From: Candidatus Bathyarchaeota archaeon
GTDB lineage: Archaea > Thermoproteota > Bathyarchaeia > Bathyarchaeales > Bathyarchaeaceae
Assembly (NCBI GenBank): GCA_020344715.1
Contig: CP070828.1
Span: forward strand, 826,869 to 832,923
Reading direction: 5' to 3'
Length of the DNA stretch: 6,055 nt
A program made the translations under genes and the position numbers. Shown here piece after piece: positions 1-4,817 of the stretch. How positions within the stretch are numbered: position 1 is the first letter of the stretch; every line of letters starts with the position of its first letter. Below the pieces are notes generated by a model. The model had not been told where the DNA came from and did no database searches. It saw nothing but the letters and a program-made list of their open reading frames with translations.

Positions 1-762
1 CACCAAGGCTACTATTGCAGTTCCTAGCAACCAGCAATAATACGCAAACAGATGGAATCTCTCCTTGATTAAAAGCCTCTGCAAGAGCCTTAGAGCCACG
101 TAGCCAATAACCACCGAAATCGCCATGCCTAGAATCATAGTTAAGCTGTCAGTTTCTACACGAAACAAATCTTTCGACTCGAATATCACGGCTCCTATCA
201 CTGCTGGAATTGAAAGCAGAAAGGAGAACTTGAAAGCCGTCTCCCTCTTTAGTCTACAAAGCAACCCAATGGCTATGGTGATGCCGCTTCTCGAGACCCC
301 TGGCACTATGGCTATTCCTTGCGCGATGCCTATCAGAAAGGCATCTGAGTATTTCATTTCCTTGCTGTTCTTTCCATACCTAGAAACGTAAAGAAAACAC
401 CCTGTAATCACTAACGCTATGCCAACCGCCAGCAAATTGCTGAAGAGAGACTTGACAGTGTCTCGAAAAACAAGACCGATTAGAGCAGTCGGCACGTTGC
501 CAACCACAATGAATACGGCGAGTTTCCCATCTTCCGCTTCAAAATCCAGTCGAGCCACAGCCTTAATTATTTTGACGACATCTGTCCAGAAAGCCATCAG
601 AATCACAAGCAAGGTTCCCACATGCAACATCACATCGAAAATCACCGGGAGCTCAAGACCAAAATATTCCTGCGCAACAACTAGGTGACCTGAACTGGAA
701 ACTGGCAACCACTCGGTGATGCCTTGAATTACTGCAAGAATGATGATTTGAATTGGATCCAT
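1..762 (-). CDS. uppP: Undecaprenyl-diphosphatase UppP (BacA family), 3'-truncated by window edge
   Basis: Integral membrane phosphatase that removes a phosphate from polyprenyl diphosphate to recycle the lipid carrier; in archaea the carrier would serve glycan or protein glycosylation. Seen: 254 codons read without a stop from ATG at 762 to the left edge. Near the N-terminus is the family motif QGITEWLPVSSSGHL (Q13 and E17 form the (E/Q)xxxE motif, then the SSSGHL loop). PGVSRSGIT begins at residue 154 and contains the conserved Ser/Arg of the catalytic loop. The remainder is hydrophobic multi-helix sequence. Family members are usually about 265-280 residues, so only the last helix or so is missing. 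The ribosome binding site is weak (AGGTAGG just before the ATG). It lies 79 bp downstream of the small membrane gene on the same strand and may be co-transcribed with it. Family assignment is firm; the carrier lipid is inferred. Confidence 0.95.
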   Translation of the reverse strand, partial: MDPIQIIILAVIQGITEWLPVSSSGHLVVAQEYFGLELPVIFDVMLHVGTLLVILMAFWTDVVKIIKAVARLDFEAEDGKLAVFIVVGNVPTALIGLVFRDTVKSLFSNLLAVGIALVITGCFLYVSRYGKNSKEMKYSDAFLIGIAQGIAIVPGVSRSGITIAIGLLCRLKRETAFKFSFLLSIPAVIGAVIFESKDLFRVETDSLTMILGMAISVVIGYVALRLLQRLLIKERFHLFAYYCWLLGTAIVALV

Positions 763-841
763 TACCTACCTGCCTTTTCTAGAGCTGACTGCTCGTTTCA
801 CTCTCTGGTTCCGCACATGTGAATCTTCGTATAGCCAGTCA

Positions 842-1066
842 TCATTTACGTTTTGCGATGGAAACAGCGGCCACAAGCAGGAAGGCAATTCCAGTCAGCA
901 ACCTGTTGTAAGGCGTGTCAATTGTAATGAACCACACAACTAGGGCAACAATAGCAGCTGGCAGAAAGAACAGCAGAACTTTTGCAATGAACACTATTAC
1001 CAGGAAGCCAACAATCAAGAGAATCAACAAAATCGCCCACTCGAGAAGCAAAGGAATGAACGACAA
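842..1066 (-). CDS. Small hydrophobic membrane protein, 74 aa, unknown function
   Basis: Not recognised as a named family. The protein is almost entirely hydrophobic: a long segment at about residues 4-30, a second around 31-48 (VLLFFLPAAIVALVVWFI), a short polar turn TIDTPYNRL, then a third helix at about 55-70 ending in the basic tail KRK. That suggests two or three membrane spans. The start chosen is TTG at 1066, because no in-frame ATG exists and a purine-rich GGGGGAG (reverse strand, 1072-1078) sits 5 nt upstream of it. The gene ends in tandem TGA TGA. A TATA-like box lies about 40 nt upstream. UppP follows 79 bp downstream on the same strand, so a two-gene transcript is possible; a role in envelope biology would be guesswork. 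Confidence 0.7.
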   Translation of the reverse strand: MSFIPLLLEWAILLILLIVGFLVIVFIAKVLLFFLPAAIVALVVWFITIDTPYNRLLTGIAFLLVAAVSIAKRK

Positions 1067-1105
1067 CCCAACTCCCCCAATTAGCGCATAGTTTAGCGCT
1101 GAACG

Positions 1106-1114
1106 ATTAAAAAG
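1106..1114 (-). promoter_or_regulatory. TATA-like promoter box for the 74-aa membrane gene
   Basis: Reverse-strand CTTTTTAAT lies about 40-48 nt upstream of the TTG start at 1066. That would put transcription start near 1085 and leave a short leader carrying the GGGGGAG ribosome binding site. It resembles the TTTTTAT boxes before the DUF3795, mntP and TspO-like genes. The same T-run could also serve as the U-rich terminator of the tRNA transcribed into this region. Confidence 0.4.
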
Positions 1115-1118
1115 CTTT

Positions 1119-1131
1119 CAGTTGACAACTG
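1119..1131. promoter_or_regulatory. 13-bp palindrome next to the TATA-like box (possible operator)
   Basis: CAGTTGACAACTG is a perfect inverted repeat (6-bp arms, 1-bp centre) immediately upstream, in the reverse-strand sense, of the TATA-like box of the 74-aa membrane gene and downstream of tRNA-Thr. The position fits a regulator site overlapping the BRE, but no known operator consensus was recognised and there is only one copy. Confidence 0.25.
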
Positions 1132-1163
1132 TCGGTTCTTTATCGCTTCAATCACAGGTGGAG

Positions 1164-1235
1164 AGCCCCGGGCGGGATTTGAACCCGCGACCCGCAACTT
1201 ACGAGGCTGCTGCTCTACCCCTAAGCCACCGGGGC
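1164..1235 (-). tRNA. tRNA-Thr (anticodon CGT)
   Basis: Folded by eye on the reverse strand as a complete 72-nt cloverleaf. The acceptor stem is GCCCCGG/CCGGGGC with discriminator T at 1164. The D stem is GCTT/GAGC with a GG-containing loop, and the anticodon stem GCAGC/GTTGC has one G-U pair. The anticodon loop CTCGTAA gives CGT (1201-1203), which reads the threonine codon ACG. The variable region is five bases and the T arm is GCGGG-TTCAAAT-CCCGC. G1-C72, C2-G71 and U73 agree with archaeal threonine identity. CCA is not encoded (CTC follows) and there is no intron. Confidence 0.95.
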
Positions 1236-1260
1236 ATTGTCTATTGTCTGCCTTTGCGCT

Positions 1261-1270
1261 GGATTTAGGG
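1261..1270 (-). promoter_or_regulatory. Possible TATA box of tRNA-Thr
   Basis: Reverse-strand CCCTAAATCC is centred about 30 nt upstream of the mature tRNA 5' end at 1235, the spacing expected for an archaeal promoter with a very short leader. The match to a TATA consensus is only moderate. Confidence 0.3.
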
Positions 1271-1274
1271 ATTT

Positions 1275-1491
1275 CTAATTTGTGATATTTTGTATATCAG
1301 TTTGTGTATCTTTGTGTGTCAAGCTCTTGTACTGTTGTGGTAGCTTCTCATATTTCCCCAGATAGCACCATTGATCTTGTTTCCTATGTGGTGTTCGACA
1401 TACTAGAACCCATCGGTGATGCCTTTAGACTTGTTTGTTTCTTGGTCAAGCTTCCTTTTTCGTTACACTTGATGCAAGTGACGTTGACCAA
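1275..1491 (-). pseudogene. Decayed archaeal zinc-ribbon protein gene (two frameshifts plus one nonsense codon)
   Basis: No single frame is open, but three reverse-strand frames join into one plausible short zinc-ribbon protein of about 72 residues. Frame 1 starts at TTG 1491, nine bases after a TAAGGAG ribosome binding site (1501-1507), and reads VNVTCIKCNEKGSLTKKQT. Near 1427-1431 one base appears missing and reading resumes as SKGITDGF. A TAG at 1403-1405 (probably TGG before) interrupts, then YVEHHIGNKI follows. At about 1370 another single-base loss shifts to the frame giving WCYLGKYEKLPQQYKSLTH...DTQTDIQ, ending with TAG at 1275-1277. The two one-base losses restore a multiple of three over the whole span. 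The CxxC pair and the WCYLGKYEKLP..Y stretch resemble small zinc-ribbon proteins I associate with Bathyarchaeia; that resemblance is from memory. Three independent lesions favour genuine decay over a single sequencing error. Confidence 0.7.
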
Positions 1492-1563
1492 CGTTCTTTT
1501 CTCCTTACATTGTTAGGGAATGGAAAAATCCTGCATTAATAGAATGCGGACGCGAACTTTTCG

Positions 1564-1590
1564 CCTTAAATTATTAATGCAACTTGAAAT
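1564..1590 (+). repeat. 27-bp repeated upstream element, copy 1
   Basis: Begins with the 19-mer CCTTAAATTATTAATGCAA shared exactly by all three copies, followed by CTTGAAAT, and is preceded by CTTTTCG. It ends 24 nt before the ATG of the 68-aa membrane gene. The TTAAATTATTAATG part could act as a TATA-like element with transcription starting near 1595-1600. It differs from copy 2 at one of 27 positions. Confidence 0.75.
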
Positions 1591-1614
1591 AACATATACT
1601 TTAGGTTAATTGTT

Positions 1615-1821
1615 ATGAATAATTGGTCCAAGGTTGCCTTGGGAACAGTTATTCTTGTTATAAGTTCTCTTTTCCTACTTTCCTTTGTAATTCTGGCACT
1701 TATTTCTCCCTCTCATTTTCAGACACAACGTGACCAAATATTTGTCATTTTGACGATTCTGGTAGCAGTGTCGGGAATTTCTCTCATCTTGTCAGGTAAG
1801 GCTTCAAAAAAGGAAAAATAA
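1615..1821 (+). CDS. Small two-helix membrane protein, 68 aa, unknown function
   Basis: Not recognised. ATG at 1615 gives a protein with two clear membrane helices: about residues 7-30 (VALGTVILVISSLFLLSFVI and following) and about 42-59 (IFVILTILVAVSGISLIL). They are joined by a polar loop SPSHFQTQRDQ, and the protein ends in the basic tail SGKASKKEK. No GGAGG-type site precedes the start; the AT-rich leader (ACATATACTT at 1592-1601, then TTAGGTTAATTGTT) suggests a short or leaderless transcript. Copy 1 of the repeated element lies directly upstream, and the gene is divergent from the zinc-ribbon pseudogene. It converges with the DUF3795 gene, 27 bp apart. Hydrophobic pattern and clean upstream signals support a real gene. 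Confidence 0.65.
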   Translation: MNNWSKVALGTVILVISSLFLLSFVILALISPSHFQTQRDQIFVILTILVAVSGISLILSGKASKKEK

Positions 1822-1848
1822 ACAGCACCTATTCCTTGAATACGAATA

Positions 1849-2142
1849 TCAAGCAAGATGAAGAACTATTAAAAAGCATAAAATGAGAGAAAGTAAAGAC
1901 TTCCTTGTCATTTGTTTCCAATTGTCTAATGCTTCCTTTTTGTAGATTCCCCTTTCGTAGTGAGTTGGGCAAGGGAATTCGTTGCACTGAAAGCAGCATC
2001 TGACACCCTTCTTAGACGCACACACACAGAGAATACATTCTTTTGAGCGAGGGTCTTTCAAACAGCCAGGACACTTCACGTTAAAGACTGGGCAAAAGCC
2101 ACAATAAACCCCACAAACACCTATCAATTCGGGTTCAGACAT
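1849..2142 (-). CDS. Cys-rich DUF3795-type protein, 97 aa
   Basis: Resembles the DUF3795 family (function unknown, probably metal-binding). Twelve cysteines fall in the first 58 residues: CGVYCGFC at 10-17, CPGC at 24-27, CILCVC at 36-41, then RCCFQCNEFPC at 48-58. This is followed by the family-like THYERGIYKKEALDNWKQM. The start chosen is ATG at 2142; a TTG two codons upstream is less likely. Odd feature: after about residue 80 the protein runs into a hydrophobic stretch (LLSLILCFLIVLHLA) encoded by T-rich DNA that looks like a terminator. In one neighbouring frame a TGA occurs immediately after the NWK region (1908-1910), so the tail may be non-native. Divergent from the luciferase-like gene, with its own TATA-like box. 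Family call is from motif memory; no reaction can be assigned. Confidence 0.85.
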   Translation of the reverse strand: MSEPELIGVCGVYCGFCPVFNVKCPGCLKDPRSKECILCVCASKKGVRCCFQCNEFPCPTHYERGIYKKEALDNWKQMTRKSLLSLILCFLIVLHLA

Positions 2143-2194
2143 AGACAAACCATCCGTCTCTTCTACATAGAATCAAAGATAAGAATTAACGACA

Positions 2195-2204
2195 CATAAA
2201 AAGC
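2195..2204 (-). promoter_or_regulatory. TATA-like promoter box of the DUF3795 gene
   Basis: Reverse-strand GCTTTTTATG lies 53-62 nt upstream of the ATG at 2142, predicting transcription start near 2174 and a leader of about 30 nt. It is divergent from, and about 25 bp away from, copy 2 of the repeated element that faces the oxidoreductase gene. Confidence 0.45.
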
Positions 2205-2227
2205 AATGGAAAGTTGAGACCTTTTCT

Positions 2228-2254
2228 CCTTAAATTATTAATGCAACTTGAGAT
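2228..2254 (+). repeat. 27-bp repeated upstream element, copy 2
   Basis: CCTTAAATTATTAATGCAA followed by CTTGAGAT, preceded by CCTTTTCT. It ends 17 nt before the ATG of the luciferase-like oxidoreductase, so its TTAAATTATTAATG part is well placed to be that gene's TATA/BRE region with a leader of only about 10 nt. It differs from copy 1 at one position and from copy 3 at two. Confidence 0.75.
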
Positions 2255-2271
2255 GAACTAGTAATGCGCGC

Positions 2272-3231
2272 ATGAAGGGAGATAAATTGCGTTTTGGAAT
2301 TCAAATCGGTAACTACGTCGGGTTCGATTACAGCACTATTGAGAAGCTTGCGCTAAATGCAGAGAAGCTTGGTTTTGACTCTGTATGGATTAGTGACCAC
2401 TTCTTTTATGATGACAATCCAGAAACTAGAATCTGCCTGGAAGCATGGACAGTATTGGCTGCACTGGCATCGAAGACCCATTCAGTTAGGTTGGGAACGT
2501 TGGTGACATGTAATTCCTTCAGATATCCAACTGTCCTTGCAAAGATGGCAGCTACTGTAGATGTGATATCCAACGGCAGATTGGAATTTGGCATTGGTGC
2601 TGGTTGGAAGGAAAATGAGCACATAGCTTATGGAATACCATTCCCCTCAGTGGTTGAACGATTGGAGCGGCTAGAGGAATCAATCCAAATCATCAAGAAG
2701 TTGTGGACAGACTCCAGAGTCACGTTCAAAGGTAAATACTACCGCGTCAAGGATGCCTACTCCACCCCCAAACCAGTACAGAAACTGCCACCCATTTTCA
2801 TCGGCGGACATGGCAAACAGAGAACACTGAGAATTGTAGCTGAATATGGAGACTACTGCAATTTTACACATTCAGCCTCCCTCAAAGAGATCACTGAATT
2901 ACTTGATGTCCTCAGAATGCATTGTAAGACCGTCTCCAGGGAGTATGATGATATCGGAAAGTCCTACTTTGCCTATGTTTTGATCGGGGAGACTCAACAT
3001 GAGTTCGAGCAACTGATGAAGAGAATGGCCAAGGCGTGGGGCGTTCGTGTTAGTGAGTTCAAGAAGCAACATCTGACTAGCGCCTTTTCAGGAACACCAG
3101 ACGCGATACAGGCTAAATTTCAAGAATTGATTGACCTTGGATTTGACTATTTCCAGATTCAGTTCCCATATCCAGAAGATTACAGTCAGAGTGAAGCATT
3201 TGCCGATCTAGTTCTTAATGAACTGAAATGA
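2272..3231 (+). CDS. Luciferase-like (LLM class) F420-dependent oxidoreductase
   Basis: Cytoplasmic TIM-barrel enzyme of the bacterial luciferase-like superfamily (PF00296). In archaea such proteins normally transfer hydride with coenzyme F420; the substrate cannot be told from sequence. The 319 residues match the usual family length. Visible conserved blocks in order: GFDSVWISDHFF (34-45), VRLGTLVTCNSFRYP (72-86), AATVDVISNGRLEFGIGAGW (93-112) then EH..YG (116-121), FKGKYYRVKDAYSTPKPVQ (152-170), PPIFIGGHGKQRTLRIVAEYGDYCN beginning at 173 (cited in parts: PPIFIGG, then TLRIVAEYGDYCN), and a C-terminal SGTPDAIQAKFQELIDLGFD block. ATG at 2272 is the natural start and has no GGAGG-type site; the leader appears very short, downstream of repeat copy 2. 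Its TGA overlaps the ATG of a 46-codon ORF. F420 rather than FMN use is inferred from archaeal context. Confidence 0.92.
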   Translation: MKGDKLRFGIQIGNYVGFDYSTIEKLALNAEKLGFDSVWISDHFFYDDNPETRICLEAWTVLAALASKTHSVRLGTLVTCNSFRYPTVLAKMAATVDVISNGRLEFGIGAGWKENEHIAYGIPFPSVVERLERLEESIQIIKKLWTDSRVTFKGKYYRVKDAYSTPKPVQKLPPIFIGGHGKQRTLRIVAEYGDYCNFTHSASLKEITELLDVLRMHCKTVSREYDDIGKSYFAYVLIGETQHEFEQLMKRMAKAWGVRVSEFKKQHLTSAFSGTPDAIQAKFQELIDLGFDYFQIQFPYPEDYSQSEAFADLVLNELK

Positions 3232-3368
3232 ATGACTCAGCAAGGATGGCATGGGAAAAGGTCAAACCTATGTTAGAACATTCTGGAAAACAAAGTCAAC
3301 GGAAACCAGGCAAATACATTCCAGCATACCAATGGTTCGAATACCTCTACAATGAACTGCAGAAGTGA
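3228..3368 (+). CDS. Small 46-aa protein overlapping the oxidoreductase stop (ATGA)
   Basis: Not recognised. ATG at 3228 overlaps the oxidoreductase TGA in the ATGA arrangement typical of translationally coupled genes, and the frame stays open for 46 codons to TGA at 3366-3368. The product is hydrophilic and basic with a composition that looks coding: it begins MNDSARMAWEKVKPMLEHSG, has a basic middle KQSQRKPGK, and ends in the aromatic-rich IPAYQWFEYLYNELQK. There is no signal peptide, membrane helix or Cys motif. It may be an accessory or regulatory peptide of the oxidoreductase, or a remnant of a longer gene. No separate ribosome binding site is apparent, which fits coupling. Confidence 0.5.
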   Translation: MNDSARMAWEKVKPMLEHSGKQSQRKPGKYIPAYQWFEYLYNELQK

Positions 3369-3417
3369 GAACAAACACTACAAACCCAACAATAACCATC
3401 CTTTCTCCTTGTGCGTA

Positions 3418-3444
3418 CCTTAAATTATTAATGCAATTTAAGAT
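3418..3444 (+). repeat. 27-bp repeated upstream element, copy 3
   Basis: CCTTAAATTATTAATGCAA followed by TTTAAGAT. It differs from copy 2 at two positions and from copy 1 at three. Unlike the other copies it lies 124 nt before the next start codon (ATG 3569), with another TATA-like sequence in between. It could be a distal promoter giving a long leader, or a regulatory or dispersed element rather than the core promoter. Confidence 0.7.
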
Positions 3445-3502
3445 GAGAAACGAATCAATCTTGAAACGCTACTTTAGGTTTCTAGAAATTTGTTTCATAA
3501 GC

Positions 3503-3513
3503 CATTAATATAG
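3503..3513 (+). promoter_or_regulatory. Probable TATA box of the secreted-protein gene
   Basis: CATTAATATAG is centred about 61 nt upstream of ATG 3569, predicting transcription start near 3534 and a leader of about 35 nt that includes the strong ribosome binding site. It is closer to the gene than repeat copy 3. Confidence 0.4.
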
Positions 3514-3552
3514 CTATCATTGTGAATAGTTATCTAGTATCTGCCAATTGGA

Positions 3553-3561
3553 AGGAGGTGA
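3553..3561 (+). promoter_or_regulatory. Strong ribosome binding site deciding the ATG at 3569
   Basis: AGGAGGTGA is a full-length match to the complement of the 16S rRNA 3' end, with 7 nt spacing to ATG 3569. It rules out the in-frame TTG at 3548, which lies upstream of the site. It is the strongest such site in the window and suggests high expression. Confidence 0.85.
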
Positions 3562-3568
3562 TAACAGG

Positions 3569-4075
3569 ATGAAGAACGTTTTGATACCCGTCTTTGTTTT
3601 TCTAGTGTTGTTGATGATAGCACCAGTCATGGCAAAACCTATTGGACCTCAGAAAGCGTGGGAAAAGAACCCAAATATGGAGATTGTACCTCCAGATCCT
3701 GGCCCTCCCGCCACGGCTGGGGGAGTGGACGCTTATCTTCCCAGCGGAGGAACCCACTCTTGGATGGCCAACACCGAAGAGATGCCAATTGATTTCATGC
3801 TTGGTCTTGAGGCGTCAAAGGCTAAAGGACTCATCAAAAAAGCTGAAGAGATTACCCCTTCCGGATTGGAAGCATGGATGATGATGATTCTGCTTGAACC
3901 TGAGACCGCATTGGAGGCTGTTAGAAACACGTGGTTCTATATGCCGTATGAAACCCTTGTGGCTATGTTTATTATGGAAGGGCTCACTCCAGAAGAAGCT
4001 GCAGCAGCAGCATCGATGTGGCCAGAGGGAATGTGTGCAAGGTTTGTAAACGTGGGTCCTACGTGGGACGCATAG
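3569..4075 (+). CDS. Secreted protein of unknown function with Sec signal peptide, 168 aa
   Basis: Start fixed by the AGGAGGTGA site. Residues 1-22 form a classic signal peptide: MKN, then a hydrophobic core VLIPVFVFLVLLMIAPV, with probable cleavage after MA before KPIGPQKA. The mature chain of about 146 residues begins with a Pro/Gly-rich segment (VPPDPGPPATAGGVDAYLPSGG, cited as two parts: VPPDPGPPATAGG and VDAYLPSGG) and THSWMANTEEMPIDFMLG. It continues as acidic, Met-rich helical sequence: SGLEAWMMMILLEPETALEA, TWFYMPYETLVAMFIMEG and TPEEAAAAASMWPEGMCARF. There is one Cys, no C-terminal anchor and no recognised catalytic motif. The mature start KPIGPQKAWEKNPN recalls exported proteins I have seen in Bathyarchaeia, all of unknown role. 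It stands alone on its strand and converges with mntP. Reality of the gene is strong; function unknown. Confidence 0.85.
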   Translation: MKNVLIPVFVFLVLLMIAPVMAKPIGPQKAWEKNPNMEIVPPDPGPPATAGGVDAYLPSGGTHSWMANTEEMPIDFMLGLEASKAKGLIKKAEEITPSGLEAWMMMILLEPETALEAVRNTWFYMPYETLVAMFIMEGLTPEEAAAAASMWPEGMCARFVNVGPTWDA

Positions 4076-4190
4076 AATCCTTTGTTGCAGTTAATATCAA
4101 GCCAGCTGAAGCAGACCGTTTACTCCAGCTGTCGTGTGCACATGGAGCAGTCTGATCCGTTCATGGTGATGCGCGCGCGCAGATTACACG
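4076..4190. other. Convergent intergenic region with a GC-alternating palindrome
   Basis: Separates the 3' ends of the secreted-protein gene and mntP. It holds two CAGCTG hexamers and TGCGCGCGCGCA (4170-4181), a self-complementary 12-mer. No U-rich terminator run was seen on either strand, and no gene. Confidence 0.5.
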
Positions 4191-4748
4191 CTAGGCTATA
4201 CCTAGATGCTCAACTAATATTCTTGTTCCTATGACGATCAGGATTAAACCACCAAGAACTTCAACTCTGTTACGCAAAAAGTGTCCCAGCTTTCCACCCA
4301 AGTAGACGCCGAGAAAAGAAAGCCAGAAGGCAACCACTCCAATTAAGACTGCGGGAACAATTATCGGGATTCGAAGAAAGGAGAAACTGAGTCCGACAGC
4401 TAATGCGTCAATGCTCGTGGCCAAAGATAAGGCTAACAGGACGCCGATCGTGGGAGAATCTAGGAGATTCTTGGATTCCGCTTTTACAGATTCGTATATC
4501 ATTCTGCAGCCGATGAAGGCCAAGAGGCTGAAGGCGATCCAGTGATCAAGCCCTGAAATCAGGTCCAGAACGTGGATGCCCGCGAACCATCCCACTAGGG
4601 GCATGATTGCTTGGAAGGACCCGAAGAATAGCCCAATCTTGAGGGCATTAACCACTTTGAAAGTCTTGGTTGCAAGCCCATTTGTTATCGAAACCGAAAA
4701 TGAGTCCATAGCCAATGCAAATGCGATGAGTCCAATTGTGATGTCCAT
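4191..4748 (-). CDS. mntP: Manganese efflux pump MntP
   Basis: Six-helix inner-membrane Mn(II) exporter (MntP family, formerly DUF204) protecting against manganese excess. The 185 residues fit the family length. Diagnostic motifs: ALAMDSFSVSITNG (D15), GLFFGSFQAIMPLVGW (39-54), and LATSIDALAVGLSF (D114), the second intramembrane acidic site. The C-terminal half repeats the fold: LGVYLGGKLGHFLRNRVEVLGG followed by a last helix LILIVIGTRILVEHL (cited separately). ATG at 4748 is chosen over an upstream in-frame ATG at 4865: MDITIGL begins the conserved helix, a GAGAGGAAG site sits 5-7 nt before it, and a TATA-like box lies in between. The bacterial yybP-ykoY Mn riboswitch was not seen; control is more likely by a protein at the nearby inverted repeat. 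Confidence 0.93.
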   Translation of the reverse strand: MDITIGLIAFALAMDSFSVSITNGLATKTFKVVNALKIGLFFGSFQAIMPLVGWFAGIHVLDLISGLDHWIAFSLLAFIGCRMIYESVKAESKNLLDSPTIGVLLALSLATSIDALAVGLSFSFLRIPIIVPAVLIGVVAFWLSFLGVYLGGKLGHFLRNRVEVLGGLILIVIGTRILVEHLGIA

Positions 4749-4788
4749 TGTTTCTTCCTCTCGAGACAGATTACGGACAGAAAGCATG

Positions 4789-4798
4789 CATAAAAATG
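4789..4798 (-). promoter_or_regulatory. TATA-like promoter box of mntP
   Basis: Reverse-strand CATTTTTATG lies 41-50 nt upstream of ATG 4748, predicting transcription start near 4768 and a leader of about 20 nt holding the GAGAGGAAG ribosome binding site. It resembles the box before the DUF3795 gene (GCTTTTTATG). Confidence 0.5.
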
Positions 4799-4799
4799 A

Positions 4800-4817
4800 T
4801 TCCCTAGAACCAGGGAA
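4800..4817. promoter_or_regulatory. Inverted repeat beside the mntP TATA box (candidate metalloregulator operator)
   Basis: TTCCCT-AGAACC-AGGGAA is a perfect 6-bp inverted repeat with a 6-bp spacer. It touches the BRE/TATA region of mntP on its upstream side, the usual place for an archaeal regulator site. A manganese-responsive DtxR/MntR-type regulator would make sense for this gene, but the sequence was not matched to a known consensus. Confidence 0.4.

Noticed and set aside
125..688. Two plus-strand open frames of 88 and 89 codons
   Set aside because: Both are antisense to uppP, whose motifs are unmistakable; the plus-strand translations show no family features.
763..841. In-frame open sequence after the tandem TGA of the 74-aa membrane gene
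   Set aside because: Only 19 codons follow two successive stops and the translation has no convincing continuation of the protein.
1304..1516. 70-codon plus-strand open frame with Val/Ser/Phe-rich translation
   Set aside because: It is antisense to the zinc-ribbon pseudogene, has no ribosome binding site, and its composition is that of a complement of coding DNA.
1564..3444. Regularly repeated sequence as a possible CRISPR array
   Set aside because: The three copies are 664 and 1190 bp apart with genes between them, not spacer-length intervals, and no cas genes are present.
1597..3480. TACTTTAGGTT occurring at 1597-1607 and 3470-3480, downstream of repeat copies 1 and 3
   Set aside because: Repeated 11-mers are expected by chance in 6 kb, the spacing to the repeat differs (33 versus 52 bp), and copy 2 lacks it.
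3443..3508. 21-codon open frame starting inside repeat copy 3
   Set aside because: No ribosome binding site, and the equivalent ATG in copy 2 stops after two codons, so the repeat does not encode a conserved peptide.
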